Part shown: in pieces, positions 41,677 through 49,158 of the stretch
How positions within the stretch are numbered: the stretch's first letter is position 1
Layout: every line of letters begins with the position of its first letter
Source: Actinospica durhamensis
GTDB taxonomy: Bacteria > Actinomycetota > Actinomycetes > Streptomycetales > Catenulisporaceae
DNA: 51,372 nt
Reading direction: 5' to 3'
NCBI RefSeq assembly: GCF_018139695.1
Contig: NZ_JAGSOG010000029.1
Coordinates: forward strand, 1-51,372
The notes under the pieces: generated by a model
What the model saw: the letters and a program-made list of their open reading frames with translations, nothing else
Databases searched by the model: none
What the model was told of the DNA's origin: nothing
Position numbers and translations under genes: made by a program

Positions 41677-42036
41677 CTAGCCGAGCCGCTGGTGGAGCCG
41701 GTCGCGTAGGTGCGTCAAATGGCTGATGCGCTCCTCGAGAGCGGCGACGCGCTCCTGGGCCACCCTCATGGCCGTGTCACAGCGCCCTGAATCGTCGGCT
41801 AGGGCGAAACGCGCGGGAAGCTCCTGGTCCAAGAGGTCGGCGAAGGTACGCACGTCATCGATGGTGAACCCGAGGGCCAGCAGCTCGCGGATGTTGCGCA
41901 CCCGCCGCACGGAGGCCTGGTCGTACTGGCGATAACCCCGGCCGGTGCGGCCGGGCGAGAGCAGCCCCTGCTGTTCGTAATAACGGAGCGCACGCGTCGT
42001 GGTGCCGGCCTCTCGGGCCGCGTCGCCGATCTGCAC
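41677..42036 (-). CDS. MerR-family transcriptional regulator
   Basis: A 119-aa MerR regulator. The N-terminal winged helix has QIGDAAREAGTTTRALRYYE, then QGLLSPGRTGRGYRQYDQAS. The hinge LLALGFTIDDVRTFADLL is followed by a dimerisation coiled coil (AQERVAALEERISHLTHLRD). The C-terminal end lacks an obvious effector domain or Cys cluster, so it responds to a small organic ligand rather than a metal. The GTG at 42036 has GGGGGGA six bases upstream. It is the second gene of an operon with the NADP oxidoreductase (33 bp gap). The operon promoter has an overlong spacer with a dyad, the classic MerR target, so autoregulation is likely. Confidence 0.9.
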   Translation of the reverse strand: MQIGDAAREAGTTTRALRYYEQQGLLSPGRTGRGYRQYDQASVRRVRNIRELLALGFTIDDVRTFADLLDQELPARFALADDSGRCDTAMRVAQERVAALEERISHLTHLRDRLHQRLG

Positions 42037-42069
42037 GTGAGTCCCCCCTCTTCGCCGCGTCCGGCGAGC

Positions 42070-43158
42070 TCAGAGCTCGACTATCACGTTACCGGTGTGG
42101 CGGCCGCCGAGGAGGGCGAGTAGCGCTTCGGGCGCTGCGTCCAGGCCGCGGTAGCGCACAGCCGGTATGACCAGCCGACTTTCGGCAAGCCACTGTGCCA
42201 GCTCTTTCTCGTACTGCGGCGAGAGATCGGGGTAGTCGCGTGCGGTGAAGCCCTGGAGGCGGAGGCTCTTGGCGATCACGACGAAGGTGTCGAGTTCGAG
42301 TCCCGGCAGCTCGCCACCGCCCTGCTGACCCAGGACGCCGCACAGGGCGAATCGGGCACCCGGGCGAGCCAGCTCGAGGGCGGCGCGCAGCTGCTCTCCG
42401 CCCACGTTGTCGAAGTACACGTCGATCCCCTCAGGCGCGGCGCGACGCAATTGCTCGACCACCGGACGCTCGCGGTGGTCGAAGGCGGCGTCGTAGCCGA
42501 GTTCGTCGAGCAGCCAGGCGACCTTCGCGGGCCCGCCGGCGCTGCCGATCACCCGCCCGGCGCCTTTGAGCCGGGCGATCTGGCCGGCCATGCTGCCGAC
42601 GGACCCCGCCGCGCTGGAAACGAAGACCGTGTCTCCCGGCCGCAGACGGGCGGCGCCCATCAGCCCGGCGTACGCGGTCTCGCCCTGGGCCAGATGCGCC
42701 AGCAGCCGGTCCCGCGCGTCAGCGTCCTGCCGCGGCCCGTCGGTCACCGCGTCCTCGTCGGCGGCCACCTCCACGTCCGCGGGCGCGATCTGCTCGAGCT
42801 GTCCGGTCGGGACGAGGGCGAAGTCACGCCAGCCCAGCCCGTGCAGCACCCACGTGCCCGGGACAGGCCCGTCGGCATCACCGCGCCGCACCACCCGGCC
42901 CACCGCCGGGCCCCACAGCGCGGCGCCCGGCCGGTAGCGCGGCATGGGCAGTTCCCCCTCCCCCATCAGCGCCCGCATCACCGCGCGCGCCGCGAACCAG
43001 TGGTTGCGCACCAGGACCTGTCCGGACGCGGGTTCGGGGAGGGAGACCTCGGCGATGCGGAAATCGGCCGTCGTGGGCAGGTCCCGCGACCGTACGACGA
43101 GGCGGACCTCACGGGCGGTGCGCGGGTCGGAGGAAGTGCTCGCGCTCTTCACGTTCAC
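42070..43158 (-). CDS. NADP-dependent oxidoreductase (MDR, prostaglandin-reductase/YncB type)
   Basis: A 362-aa zinc-independent medium-chain dehydrogenase. The start resembles the family RLVVRSRDLPTTADFRIAEV; then YRPGAALWGPAVGRVV. The Rossmann segment is VFVSSAAGSVGSMAGQIARLKG, followed by the double-bond reductase pattern GIDVYFDNVGGEQL and the ending GRHTGNVIV. Such enzymes reduce alpha,beta-unsaturated carbonyls or quinones with NADPH. About 15 residues (VEVAADEDAVTDGPRQD) form an acidic insert near 130-146. The GTG at 43158 has GGAG eight bases upstream. It is the first gene of an operon with a MerR regulator. Confidence 0.88.
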   Translation of the reverse strand: MNVKSASTSSDPRTAREVRLVVRSRDLPTTADFRIAEVSLPEPASGQVLVRNHWFAARAVMRALMGEGELPMPRYRPGAALWGPAVGRVVRRGDADGPVPGTWVLHGLGWRDFALVPTGQLEQIAPADVEVAADEDAVTDGPRQDADARDRLLAHLAQGETAYAGLMGAARLRPGDTVFVSSAAGSVGSMAGQIARLKGAGRVIGSAGGPAKVAWLLDELGYDAAFDHRERPVVEQLRRAAPEGIDVYFDNVGGEQLRAALELARPGARFALCGVLGQQGGGELPGLELDTFVVIAKSLRLQGFTARDYPDLSPQYEKELAQWLAESRLVIPAVRYRGLDAAPEALLALLGGRHTGNVIVEL

Positions 43159-43212
43159 GGTGGACGCTCCTCGGATGATCGCGCACGTCCGGGCGGGGCC
43201 GGTTCGACCCCG

Positions 43213-43246
43213 AGGCTAGAGCTTGACCCATACGACAAGGTCAAGC
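43213..43246 (-). promoter_or_regulatory. MerR-type promoter with dyad in an overlong spacer
   Basis: On the minus strand the -35 TTGACC (43244-43239) and -10 TAGCCT (43218-43213) are separated by 20 bp (19 if CTAGCC is used). A perfect dyad GCTTGACC-N10-GGTCAAGC (43221-43246) covers the -35 and spacer. A 19-20 bp spacer with a dyad is the hallmark of MerR-activated promoters. Confidence 0.75.
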
Positions 43247-43282
43247 GGGAATACCCGGCGAGCCCGCGGCGCTTTCGTCGCT

Positions 43283-43651
43283 ATGGGCGATTCATCCGCT
43301 ATGAGGCCCCTGCTCGCTGACGCACGGGATCGCGCGGTCGCGCAGATCGCGGCGCTGAGCCGGGAGTACGAGGACCTGCTCGAGGCGAACGCCCTGGTCG
43401 CGGTGGACGACGAGCACGACCCGGAGGGCGCGAGCACCGCCTTCGAGCGCGCGCACGTGGCCGCGCTGCTCGCGGCCGCCCGCACCCACGTCACCGACCT
43501 CGATCTCGCGCTCGAGCGTCTGGACTCGGGCGACTACGGACGATGCGAGGTGTGCGGCGCGCCCATCCCCGCCGAGCGCCTCGAGGTACGCCCGGCCGCG
43601 CGCACCTGCGTGAACTGCGCCGCCGATACCGGAGGCCGAGGCAGGTCCTGA
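43283..43651 (+). CDS. DksA/TraR-type C4 zinc-finger protein
   Basis: A 122-aa protein. It has an N-terminal helical hairpin (RDRAVAQIAALSREYEDLLEA, given by its pattern) and a C-terminal four-Cys zinc finger: C88-EV-C91-GAPIPAERLEVRPAAR-T-C109-VN-C112. The LDSGDYGRCE stretch before the first Cys pair is diagnostic of the TraR/DksA superfamily. Such proteins bind the RNA polymerase secondary channel or serve stress roles; actinobacterial versions are mostly uncharacterised. The start at 43283 is a choice; 43301 is also possible. A strong hairpin terminator follows. Confidence 0.85.
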   Translation: MGDSSAMRPLLADARDRAVAQIAALSREYEDLLEANALVAVDDEHDPEGASTAFERAHVAALLAAARTHVTDLDLALERLDSGDYGRCEVCGAPIPAERLEVRPAARTCVNCAADTGGRGRS

Positions 43652-43688
43652 CCCGGTCGCAGCGCCGAGCCACACCTGCGGAGAAGGG

Positions 43689-43725
43689 CCCGGCCCAGCG
43701 CCGGGGGGGAGAGCGCTGGGCCGGG
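43689..43725 (+). terminator. strong hairpin after the DksA/TraR-like gene
   Basis: CCCGGCCCAGCGC (43689-43701) and GCGCTGGGCCGGG (43713-43725) make a perfect 13-bp stem with an 11-nt purine loop, 37 bp after the stop. Confidence 0.85.
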
Positions 43726-43853
43726 ACGCGGCGGCCACTGAGACGGGGGATCCAGCGGCCGCGCCTGCCGCCGGAGCGGCATCAACCACACCATAGCCCT
43801 GACACGGCCGCTATGGCGGGAGAACGCAGTGATCTGAGCGGCGACTTCGAGAA

Positions 43854-43884
43854 CGACACCCCGACGGGGTCCGCCGGGGTGTCG
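43854..43884 (-). terminator. hairpin after the nitroreductase-type gene
   Basis: CGACACCCC (43854-43862) pairs with GGGGTGTCG (43876-43884). It lies 35 bp past the stop of the minus-strand gene at 43919, and would also back up the preceding plus-strand terminator. Confidence 0.7.
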
Positions 43885-43918
43885 CCGAGGCGCCGCCGGC
43901 GCGCCGGAAGCCGAGGCG

Positions 43919-44332
43919 TCAGACGCGTTCGAGCTCGATGACCGGGATGGTGCGCGTCGTCTTGCTCGCGTAGTCGGCGAAGTTCGGCATCAGCGCGGCC
44001 TGCTTGGCGTAGTACTCGTCCCGCTCCGCGCCCTCGAGCACGCGGGCGATCACCTCGAACGTCTCGGCGCCGACCTCGACCCGGGTCTTCGGGTTCGCGA
44101 CCAGGTTGTGGAACCAGGCCGGGTTCTCCGACGCGCCGCCCTTGCTGGCGAAGATGAAGATCCGCTCGCTCTCGCGGAAGTAGACCAGCGGCGTGACCCG
44201 CTCGTTGCCCGACTTGGCGCCCGTGTGGTGCACCAGGATCATCGGCGCCCCCTCGAACATCCCGCCGACCTTGCCCTCATTCTCGCGAAACTCCTTGATG
44301 ACGGTGGTGTTCCAGTCCTGCGCCTCGGACAT
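43919..44332 (-). CDS. F420-dependent nitroreductase family (Ddn-like) protein
   Basis: A 137-aa split-barrel protein of the deazaflavin-dependent (Ddn/nitroreductase) family found in actinobacteria. Key stretches are VIKEFRENEGKVGGMFEGAP, ILVHHTGAKSGNERVTPLVY, FASKGGASENPAWFHNLVAN and ARVLEGAERDEYYAKQA. The family uses reduced F420 to reduce quinones, nitroaromatics or unsaturated compounds and helps resist oxidative stress. The ATG at 44332 has GGGGAAGG six bases upstream. It lies downstream of the epimerase gene on the same strand (125 bp gap) and may be read from its own promoter. All conserved residues appear intact. Confidence 0.92.
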   Translation of the reverse strand: MSEAQDWNTTVIKEFRENEGKVGGMFEGAPMILVHHTGAKSGNERVTPLVYFRESERIFIFASKGGASENPAWFHNLVANPKTRVEVGAETFEVIARVLEGAERDEYYAKQAALMPNFADYASKTTRTIPVIELERV

Positions 44333-44457
44333 CTGCGGCCTTCCCCTGCGATGGATCGTTACCCGGACGAGGGTATCGATCTCTGTGTCGCCCGGGCGAC
44401 CGGGGGCGCGGGGACGCGGGCCGCACCGCGTCGGCGGCGTGTCGTCGGCGTGTCGCG

Positions 44458-45411
44458 CTACGCGGACCGGCTCCGGATCCAGGCGACGTAGTCCACGACC
44501 GCCCGGGTGGTGTCGAATGAGGGCTCGTATCCGGTGTCGCGGCGCAGCCTGCTGATGTCGAGCCACATGGCCGGGAACCGCGGGTCCGGGTCGCCGCCGG
44601 ATTGGAGCGGGGCGATGTGGCCGGGTACGGCCGCGGTCAGGGCATCCGCAACCTCGCCGTACGTCGTCATGCGTCCGCCGGAGACGTTGTAGACGCGGTC
44701 CTGGAGCTGGTCGGCGAGCTGCAGGCAGGCCAGTGCTCTGCCGCAGTCGCGGACGTAGAGCAGGTCGATACCGTCCTCGGCGTAAGGCAACACGCCCCCG
44801 GGCAAGGCGGCGACATCCACCGGCTCGCCCGCCACCGCCGCGTGAACCAGCTGCGGGAGCGCGAAGAAACGCGAGGTGGCGCGGCCGAGCGGGCCCCAGA
44901 TCGCGCCGATGCGGGCGCTGTAGATCTCCACGCCGGTCGCCTCGCCGAGGTGCGAGACCAGGATCTCGTCGACCTTCTTGGACGCGGCGATGGCGTGGTG
45001 GGCGGTGAGCGGCAGCGGCTGGGCCTCGTGCTGCGGGCCGGCGCCGCCCCCGTCGTAGACGCCGATCGAGCTGGCCACGCCCATCCGCCGCACGTTCCAG
45101 GTGCGCGCGGCCTCGACCAGGTTGAGCAGCGCCTCCAGGTTCGCCCGCGCGTCGTGGACCGGGTCGCCGAAGTACGCCCCGGCCAGGTGCACGATCCCGG
45201 TGATCTCGTGTCTCTCGCCGAGGTCGAACAGCGCGCGGCGGTCGGTGACGTCGACCCGCTCGAGGTGGACGCGTTCGCCGACCTCGTCCGGGAACAGCGG
45301 GGCGTCGGTCTCGGCGCGCCGCTGGGCGAGCACGCAGGTCTCGCCGCGGTCGAGCAGCGCCCGGGTGGTGTGCGATCCGATGAACCCGAGACCGCCGGTG
45401 ACGAGCAGCAC
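44458..45411 (-). CDS. NAD-dependent epimerase/dehydratase with altered active site
   Basis: A 317-aa extended SDR. The Rossmann motif GGLGFIGSH lies at residues 6-14 and the family stretch VHLAGAYFGDPVHDARANLE follows. SSIGVYDGGG supplies the Ser region. Where the catalytic YxxxK should be, the sequence reads HHAIAASKK. The Lys is kept but the Tyr is replaced by Ile (a His lies two residues before it). This suggests a changed mechanism or a binding-only role. RIGAIWGP and LLYVRDCGRALA complete the fold. The start is a GTG at 45411. It is divergent from a MarR regulator across about 85 bp that contain GCTGAC repeats, so it is a probable target of that regulator. Confidence 0.82.
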   Translation of the reverse strand: MLLVTGGLGFIGSHTTRALLDRGETCVLAQRRAETDAPLFPDEVGERVHLERVDVTDRRALFDLGERHEITGIVHLAGAYFGDPVHDARANLEALLNLVEAARTWNVRRMGVASSIGVYDGGGAGPQHEAQPLPLTAHHAIAASKKVDEILVSHLGEATGVEIYSARIGAIWGPLGRATSRFFALPQLVHAAVAGEPVDVAALPGGVLPYAEDGIDLLYVRDCGRALACLQLADQLQDRVYNVSGGRMTTYGEVADALTAAVPGHIAPLQSGGDPDPRFPAMWLDISRLRRDTGYEPSFDTTRAVVDYVAWIRSRSA

Positions 45412-45456
45412 GATGCGTCATCCTTCCTTCCCCCACATGCCTACTTGTTCAGCAGC

Positions 45457-45487
45457 GCTGACCATCAGTATGGCTGACGATTAGTCT
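45457..45487. promoter_or_regulatory. GCTGAC direct repeats at the MarR/epimerase divergent promoter
   Basis: GCTGACCATCAGT (45457-45469) is repeated as GCTGACGATTAGT (45473-45485), period 16. CTGACC (45458-45463), 18 bp, TAGTCT (45482-45487) is a possible promoter for the MarR gene, and the repeats cover it. Confidence 0.5.
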
Positions 45488-45496
45488 AGCCCTACG

Positions 45497-45982
45497 ATGA
45501 AAGGCATGTCGAGACAGTCGGAGGAGACCGGACCCAGCGTCGGGCCCCAGCTCAGCTCGCGGCTCGGTTACCTGTTCAAGCACGTCCAGCAGGCGCTGGC
45601 CGAGATCACCACGCCGGCGCTCGCCCGGTTCGACCTGAGCGGCCGTGAACTCGCGGTGCTCATCGTGCTCGACGGCCTCGGCCCCGCCTCGCAGCAGGAG
45701 GCGGCGCGCGGCCTCGCGGTGGACCGGACCACGATGGTGGCGCTGCTCGACGGGCTCGAGGCGAAGGGGATCGTGGCGCGCCGCCCGGCCGAGGAGGACC
45801 GCCGCCGCAATCTCGTCGAACTCACGGCGCAGGGCCGCGAGACCTTCGCGGCCGCGCTCGCGGCGAGCGACGAGGCCGAGCGCGCCTTCGTCGCCGGGGT
45901 GATGGACGAGGAGCACGCCGCCGAGTTCAAGGCGCACCTGCTCGCCCTGATCACGCAGCAGCGCGCCGCGCCCGAGCGCTGA
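45497..45982 (+). CDS. MarR-family transcriptional regulator
   Basis: A 161-aa winged-helix regulator. LGYLFKHVQQALAEITTPAL is the first dimer helix. GPASQQEAARGLAVDRTTMVA, then LLDGLEAKGIVARRPAEEDR, is the recognition helix and wing, and ELTAQGRETFAAAL leads back to the dimer interface. The ATG at 45497 is nine bases after the possible -10 TAGTCT, so the mRNA may be leaderless; an ATG at 45506 is also possible. It is divergent from the epimerase-like SDR. Ligand unknown. A hairpin with a T-rich tail (46029-46062) ends the transcript. Confidence 0.88.
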   Translation: MKGMSRQSEETGPSVGPQLSSRLGYLFKHVQQALAEITTPALARFDLSGRELAVLIVLDGLGPASQQEAARGLAVDRTTMVALLDGLEAKGIVARRPAEEDRRRNLVELTAQGRETFAAALAASDEAERAFVAGVMDEEHAAEFKAHLLALITQQRAAPER

Positions 45983-46028
45983 GGACATCGGGCGGACAGA
46001 CAGGCTGAAAGATCGCCAGACGGAAAGA

Positions 46029-46062
46029 CAGGGCCGGGAATCCCGACGGATTACCGGCCCTG
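46029..46062 (+). terminator. terminator of the MarR gene
   Basis: CAGGGCCGG (46029-46037) and CCGGCCCTG (46054-46062) form a perfect 9-bp stem, followed by GTCTCTTTCG. Confidence 0.78.
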
Positions 46063-46084
46063 GTCTCTTTCGAGCTCCGGCGTA

Positions 46085-46345
46085 CTACCCGGATCCCTCG
46101 GAGCGGCCGTGATGACGCCGCCCCTGGTCCGTGCCCATCTCCTCGAAGTCGTAGCGCTCGAGCTCGGGGCGTTCCCCGTCGGGGTGGCCGCTGGGCCGGT
46201 AGACGTCGCCGTCGCCGTTGTAGTGCTCGAGGTGCACGAAGGCCGGCCGGCGCTCGCGCGCGGCCGCTCCGTCGAGCGGCCCGCCGCGCAGGACGTAGCC
46301 CTTCGCCGACTCGGCCGTCGGTGGTTCCTGCGGTGAAGTGGTCAT
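46085..46345 (-). CDS. small hypothetical protein, 86 aa
   Basis: A hydrophilic protein with KGYVLRGGPLDGAAAR in the N-terminal half and FVHLEHYNGDGDVYRPSGHP in the middle, followed by a charged tail (HHGRSEGSG). GGPLDG followed by a short beta-rich stretch with YRP is, from memory, seen in many small actinobacterial hypothetical proteins of unknown role. GAGGAG lies six bases before the ATG, a strong ribosome site. It starts 13 bp after the LytR_C gene stop and is probably co-transcribed with it. Confidence 0.7.
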   Translation of the reverse strand: MTTSPQEPPTAESAKGYVLRGGPLDGAAARERRPAFVHLEHYNGDGDVYRPSGHPDGERPELERYDFEEMGTDQGRRHHGRSEGSG

Positions 46346-46358
46346 GGCCGCTCCTCGA

Positions 46359-47003
46359 TCAGCACGCGGACGAGGCCTTGGCCAGGGAGGTGAACCTGTT
46401 GCCCAGGATGAGGTCGACGCTCGGGTCCTTGCGGCTGTCGGTCATGATCTGCGCGCCGGGCACCTCGGCCGCCACGGTGCGCAGCTCGTTCATCTCCGAC
46501 TGCGCGCCCCACACCTGCGCCGCGATGGTCAGGTTGGACTTGAGCGGGTCGTTGGACACCACGTCGACGACGAAGCCGCGCTGCTGGAGCTGGGTGGCGG
46601 TCTGGGCGGCCAGGGAGTCCCTCTTCGTCGAGTTGTAGACGTTGAGGATGAAGTTGGCCTGCCCGGCCATCAGGCCGTCGGGGCCGCCCGGGTCGGACCC
46701 GACGGCGAACCCGGCCGCGGAGCCGTGAGCGGGCGCGTCGCACACCGAGGCGACCGTGTTGCGCTCGGGCGAGCTGGTCAGGAAGCTGTAGGCGCTCACC
46801 CCGAGCGCCAGCGCCCAGCCGGCGATCATGGCGACGAGCATATGGGTGCGCCTGCGCCGCCTTCGCGGGGGAACATACCCGTCGTCGAACGGCACGCTGA
46901 AGCGTTTCCCGCACAGCTGCCTGAGCGAGCGCTGCGTACTGGCCGAAGCGGCGGGCGCCGCACCCTCAGGAGTCCGACGCCTTATATGAAAATACGAGTT
47001 CAT
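46359..47003 (-). CDS. LytR C-terminal (LytR_C) domain membrane protein
   Basis: A 214-aa protein with a cytoplasmic Arg-rich region (PPRRRRRRTH), one membrane segment (about 54-76, LVAMIAGWALALGVSAYSF) and an extracellular LytR_C domain. The domain shows ILNVYNSTKRDSLAAQTATQ, then LQQRGFVVDVVSNDP, and ends DLILGNRFTSL. LytR_C accompanies LytR-CpsA-Psr enzymes that attach polymers to peptidoglycan; alone it may bind cell-wall components. The N-terminal 50 residues are long for the family, and an internal start at M54 or so is possible. Two 17-bp dyads lie 87-128 bp upstream and may regulate it. Confidence 0.8.
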   Translation of the reverse strand: MNSYFHIRRRTPEGAAPAASASTQRSLRQLCGKRFSVPFDDGYVPPRRRRRRTHMLVAMIAGWALALGVSAYSFLTSSPERNTVASVCDAPAHGSAAGFAVGSDPGGPDGLMAGQANFILNVYNSTKRDSLAAQTATQLQQRGFVVDVVSNDPLKSNLTIAAQVWGAQSEMNELRTVAAEVPGAQIMTDSRKDPSVDLILGNRFTSLAKASSAC

Positions 47004-47089
47004 GCTGCGTTGATACCCAGGTCGTCGCCCGGGGTATTCGCATGCAGACCCGAAGTACCACGCTTGGCGTAACAGACCATCACACTTTA

Positions 47090-47131
47090 GCTGACCTGCT
47101 GTCAGCAGTCGCGAGCTGACTTGCCGTCAGC
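47090..47131. promoter_or_regulatory. two tandem GCTGAC-N5-GTCAGC palindromes
   Basis: GCTGAC-CTGCT-GTCAGC (47090-47106) and GCTGAC-TTGCC-GTCAGC (47115-47131) are perfect 6-bp-arm dyads with centres 25 bp apart. They lie upstream of the LytR_C gene. The half-site matches the GCTGAC repeats at the MarR gene 1.6 kb away. Confidence 0.6.
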
Positions 47132-47143
47132 ATGTCGCCGCGA

Positions 47144-47192
47144 AGGCCCGCCTCCGGCCACGCGGAACCTTCGCGCGGCGGGAAGCGGGCCT
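47144..47192 (-). terminator. complex hairpin after the tannase-like gene
   Basis: AGGCCCGC (47144-47151) pairs with GCGGGCCT (47185-47192), and GCGAAGG (about 47140) can pair with CCTTCGC (about 47168) as a competing stem. It lies 33 bp past the stop of the minus-strand esterase. Confidence 0.55.
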
Positions 47193-47224
47193 CAGCGGCC
47201 GGACTCCGCCGTACGGGCCGACGG

Positions 47225-48994
47225 TCACTTCGTGACGATGGACTCCACCCAGTCGATGAAGTTCGTCGTCGGGTCGCCGGTGCGCTCGGCCTCGGTGTGT
47301 GGCAGGGCCCATACGGTGGCGAAGTCGACGTTGCGGATGCCGTAGTTCTGCAGGGCCAGCAGCACGTTGATCTCAGTCGTGTTCGCGGTGTCGCCCTGCA
47401 TGATCCCGGTGCGGATGCGCCAGTGCGGAGCCACCTGCGACTGCCGGTAGCCGCCGAAGGCGGGCGAGAGGTAGTACAGCGGGTTGTAGGCGTCGACCCG
47501 CCAGGCCACGTCCTTCCCGGCGTCGTCGCGCTGGGCGAAGTCACTGTCGTACGCGGCGGCGCCGTAGGAGGAATCCCAGTCGGAGTACGCGGCGTACTTC
47601 GCCTGGTTCGCCGCGATGACGTCGCGGGTGAGCGGCGCGAAGTGCGACGGCGCGTTCAGGCCCATGCCGAACACGCCGTTCTCCGTCTGCTCGCGGGAGT
47701 ACCCGTCGAAGGCGCCGACCGGCTTGCTCGCGTTCTTCTGGCTGTTGACGAAGCCGCCCAGATCGAGCACCTCGACGGTGTTGGTCGCGGAGTCGTAGGT
47801 GACCCAGGTGGTGTCGGTGTTGAGATACGCGATGTAGTCCTCGACCGTCTGGAACGTGGTCGAGGTCGAACTCGTGCTCGGGGGCGTGGTCGAGCCGCCG
47901 GAGGGCGGCGGCCCGAACGAGGACTGCGTGTACGTGTAAGGGAACGCCGTATCGACCAGGAAGTCGTTGAGCGACGTGGTGATCACTGAGATGACGTACT
48001 CGTAGTAGCTGCCGGCCAGGTAGACGCCGCTGCTGGACTCGGCCAGCTCCAGCCGCCTGCCGTGCTCGTCGCGCAGGCCCAGGCGGTTGACGTACTTGGC
48101 CCAGGCGTTGGCCAGGTCCGTCGAGTAGGCGCTGGTCCAGGTGCCGGCCGCACGGGTGTCGGTCGAGGCGAACTGGCCCATGTTCCATTCGTAGGACAGG
48201 TTCGCCTCGTGCAGGCTGGTGATCGGGCACCAGGCCATGACGCCGGCGACGGCATCGCTCAGCGGCCGGCCGTGCGCGTCCTCCATCGCCGCGCCGATCG
48301 CGCGCAGGTAGGGGAAGTACAGGGCACTGTCACCGGACGAGCCGGCCACCGTGTCCTGGGCGCCGCCACCGCTCATGCCGAACAGGTAGATGTCGTCCGT
48401 ACTGCCGGGCAGCACGCTACGGTTGTAGCGCAGGTAGCGGATGGCGGCCTTGAGGTCGGTCACGCCCCACGGGGCGTCGCCGGTGAGGGTGCTGGTCGAG
48501 CTGGACGTGCCGCGCATGCCCGGCCACACGTAGATGAATCCGGCCTCGAGGTACTGCGCGACCGCGCTGTAGCTGTAGGACGTGGCCGGGGACTGCGCGG
48601 AGTAGCCGGGAGTGTTGACCGGGACCACGATCGGCGCCGTGCGCGCCGAGTACGCACCGACGGTGCCCTTCTGGCTGAGCCGCGCGGTGTACGTGCTCCC
48701 GTCGCTGTTGAGCGACGCCGTCAGGTAGGCGCCGGGCACGTAGATCGAGAGGTTCTCGTAGTCCGTCGCGGCCGGGTTCGCAGCGTAGGCGGCCCCGATC
48801 TGGTAGTAGACGTCGTTGGTCGAGTCGTAGGACCAGGCGGCGGAGTCGAACTCCAGCGCGTCCTGCCCGCTCGCGCCGGCGGCGGCGCCCGACGAGCCGT
48901 CAGCCAGGGCCGTGCCCGCGCCCTCGGCGATTCCGAACGCGGCCAGCGCCGCGACGCCGGCACCCTGAAAAACGGTTCTACGTCTGATGTCCAC
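47225..48994 (-). CDS. Tat-exported tannase-like alpha/beta hydrolase
   Basis: A 589-aa secreted esterase. The GTG at 48994 follows AAGGAGG with a seven-base gap. VDIRRRTVFQGAGVAALAAF is a Tat signal (twin Arg, hydrophobic core), and an Ala-rich junction follows. FGMSGGGAQD near residue 208 is the nucleophile elbow (Ser in GxSGG), and GFIYVWPGMRGTSSS precedes it. A Ser/Thr/Pro-rich linker (about 376-392) splits the lid from the last third, which holds PLYYLSPAFGGY and HWRIRTGIMQGD. The layout matches the bacterial subtype A tannase/feruloyl-esterase-like group, which hydrolyses galloyl or other plant phenolic esters. Substrate unproven. It may serve plant-litter breakdown together with the secreted glycosidase. 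Confidence 0.78.
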   Translation of the reverse strand: MDIRRRTVFQGAGVAALAAFGIAEGAGTALADGSSGAAAGASGQDALEFDSAAWSYDSTNDVYYQIGAAYAANPAATDYENLSIYVPGAYLTASLNSDGSTYTARLSQKGTVGAYSARTAPIVVPVNTPGYSAQSPATSYSYSAVAQYLEAGFIYVWPGMRGTSSSTSTLTGDAPWGVTDLKAAIRYLRYNRSVLPGSTDDIYLFGMSGGGAQDTVAGSSGDSALYFPYLRAIGAAMEDAHGRPLSDAVAGVMAWCPITSLHEANLSYEWNMGQFASTDTRAAGTWTSAYSTDLANAWAKYVNRLGLRDEHGRRLELAESSSGVYLAGSYYEYVISVITTSLNDFLVDTAFPYTYTQSSFGPPPSGGSTTPPSTSSTSTTFQTVEDYIAYLNTDTTWVTYDSATNTVEVLDLGGFVNSQKNASKPVGAFDGYSREQTENGVFGMGLNAPSHFAPLTRDVIAANQAKYAAYSDWDSSYGAAAYDSDFAQRDDAGKDVAWRVDAYNPLYYLSPAFGGYRQSQVAPHWRIRTGIMQGDTANTTEINVLLALQNYGIRNVDFATVWALPHTEAERTGDPTTNFIDWVESIVTK

Positions 48995-49158
48995 CCGTGT
49001 ACCTCCTTGTGCATCGGGTTGCATGGGCTCAGCCGCGCGCGTCCGCCGCCCCCATGGGTCGGGGGGTGGAGCGGACCGTGCGGCTGGTACGAGTCCCAGA
49101 CCGTAGACTCCCCTGACTCAGGATTATCGATAATTTTGATGACAGTTGGGTGAGAAGG

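Noticed and set aside
43748-43768. Adjacent GGATCC and GCGGCCGC, looking like a cloning-vector polylinker
   Set aside because: Flanking sequence on both sides is ordinary intergenic DNA between terminators; in GC-rich DNA these sites occur by chance.
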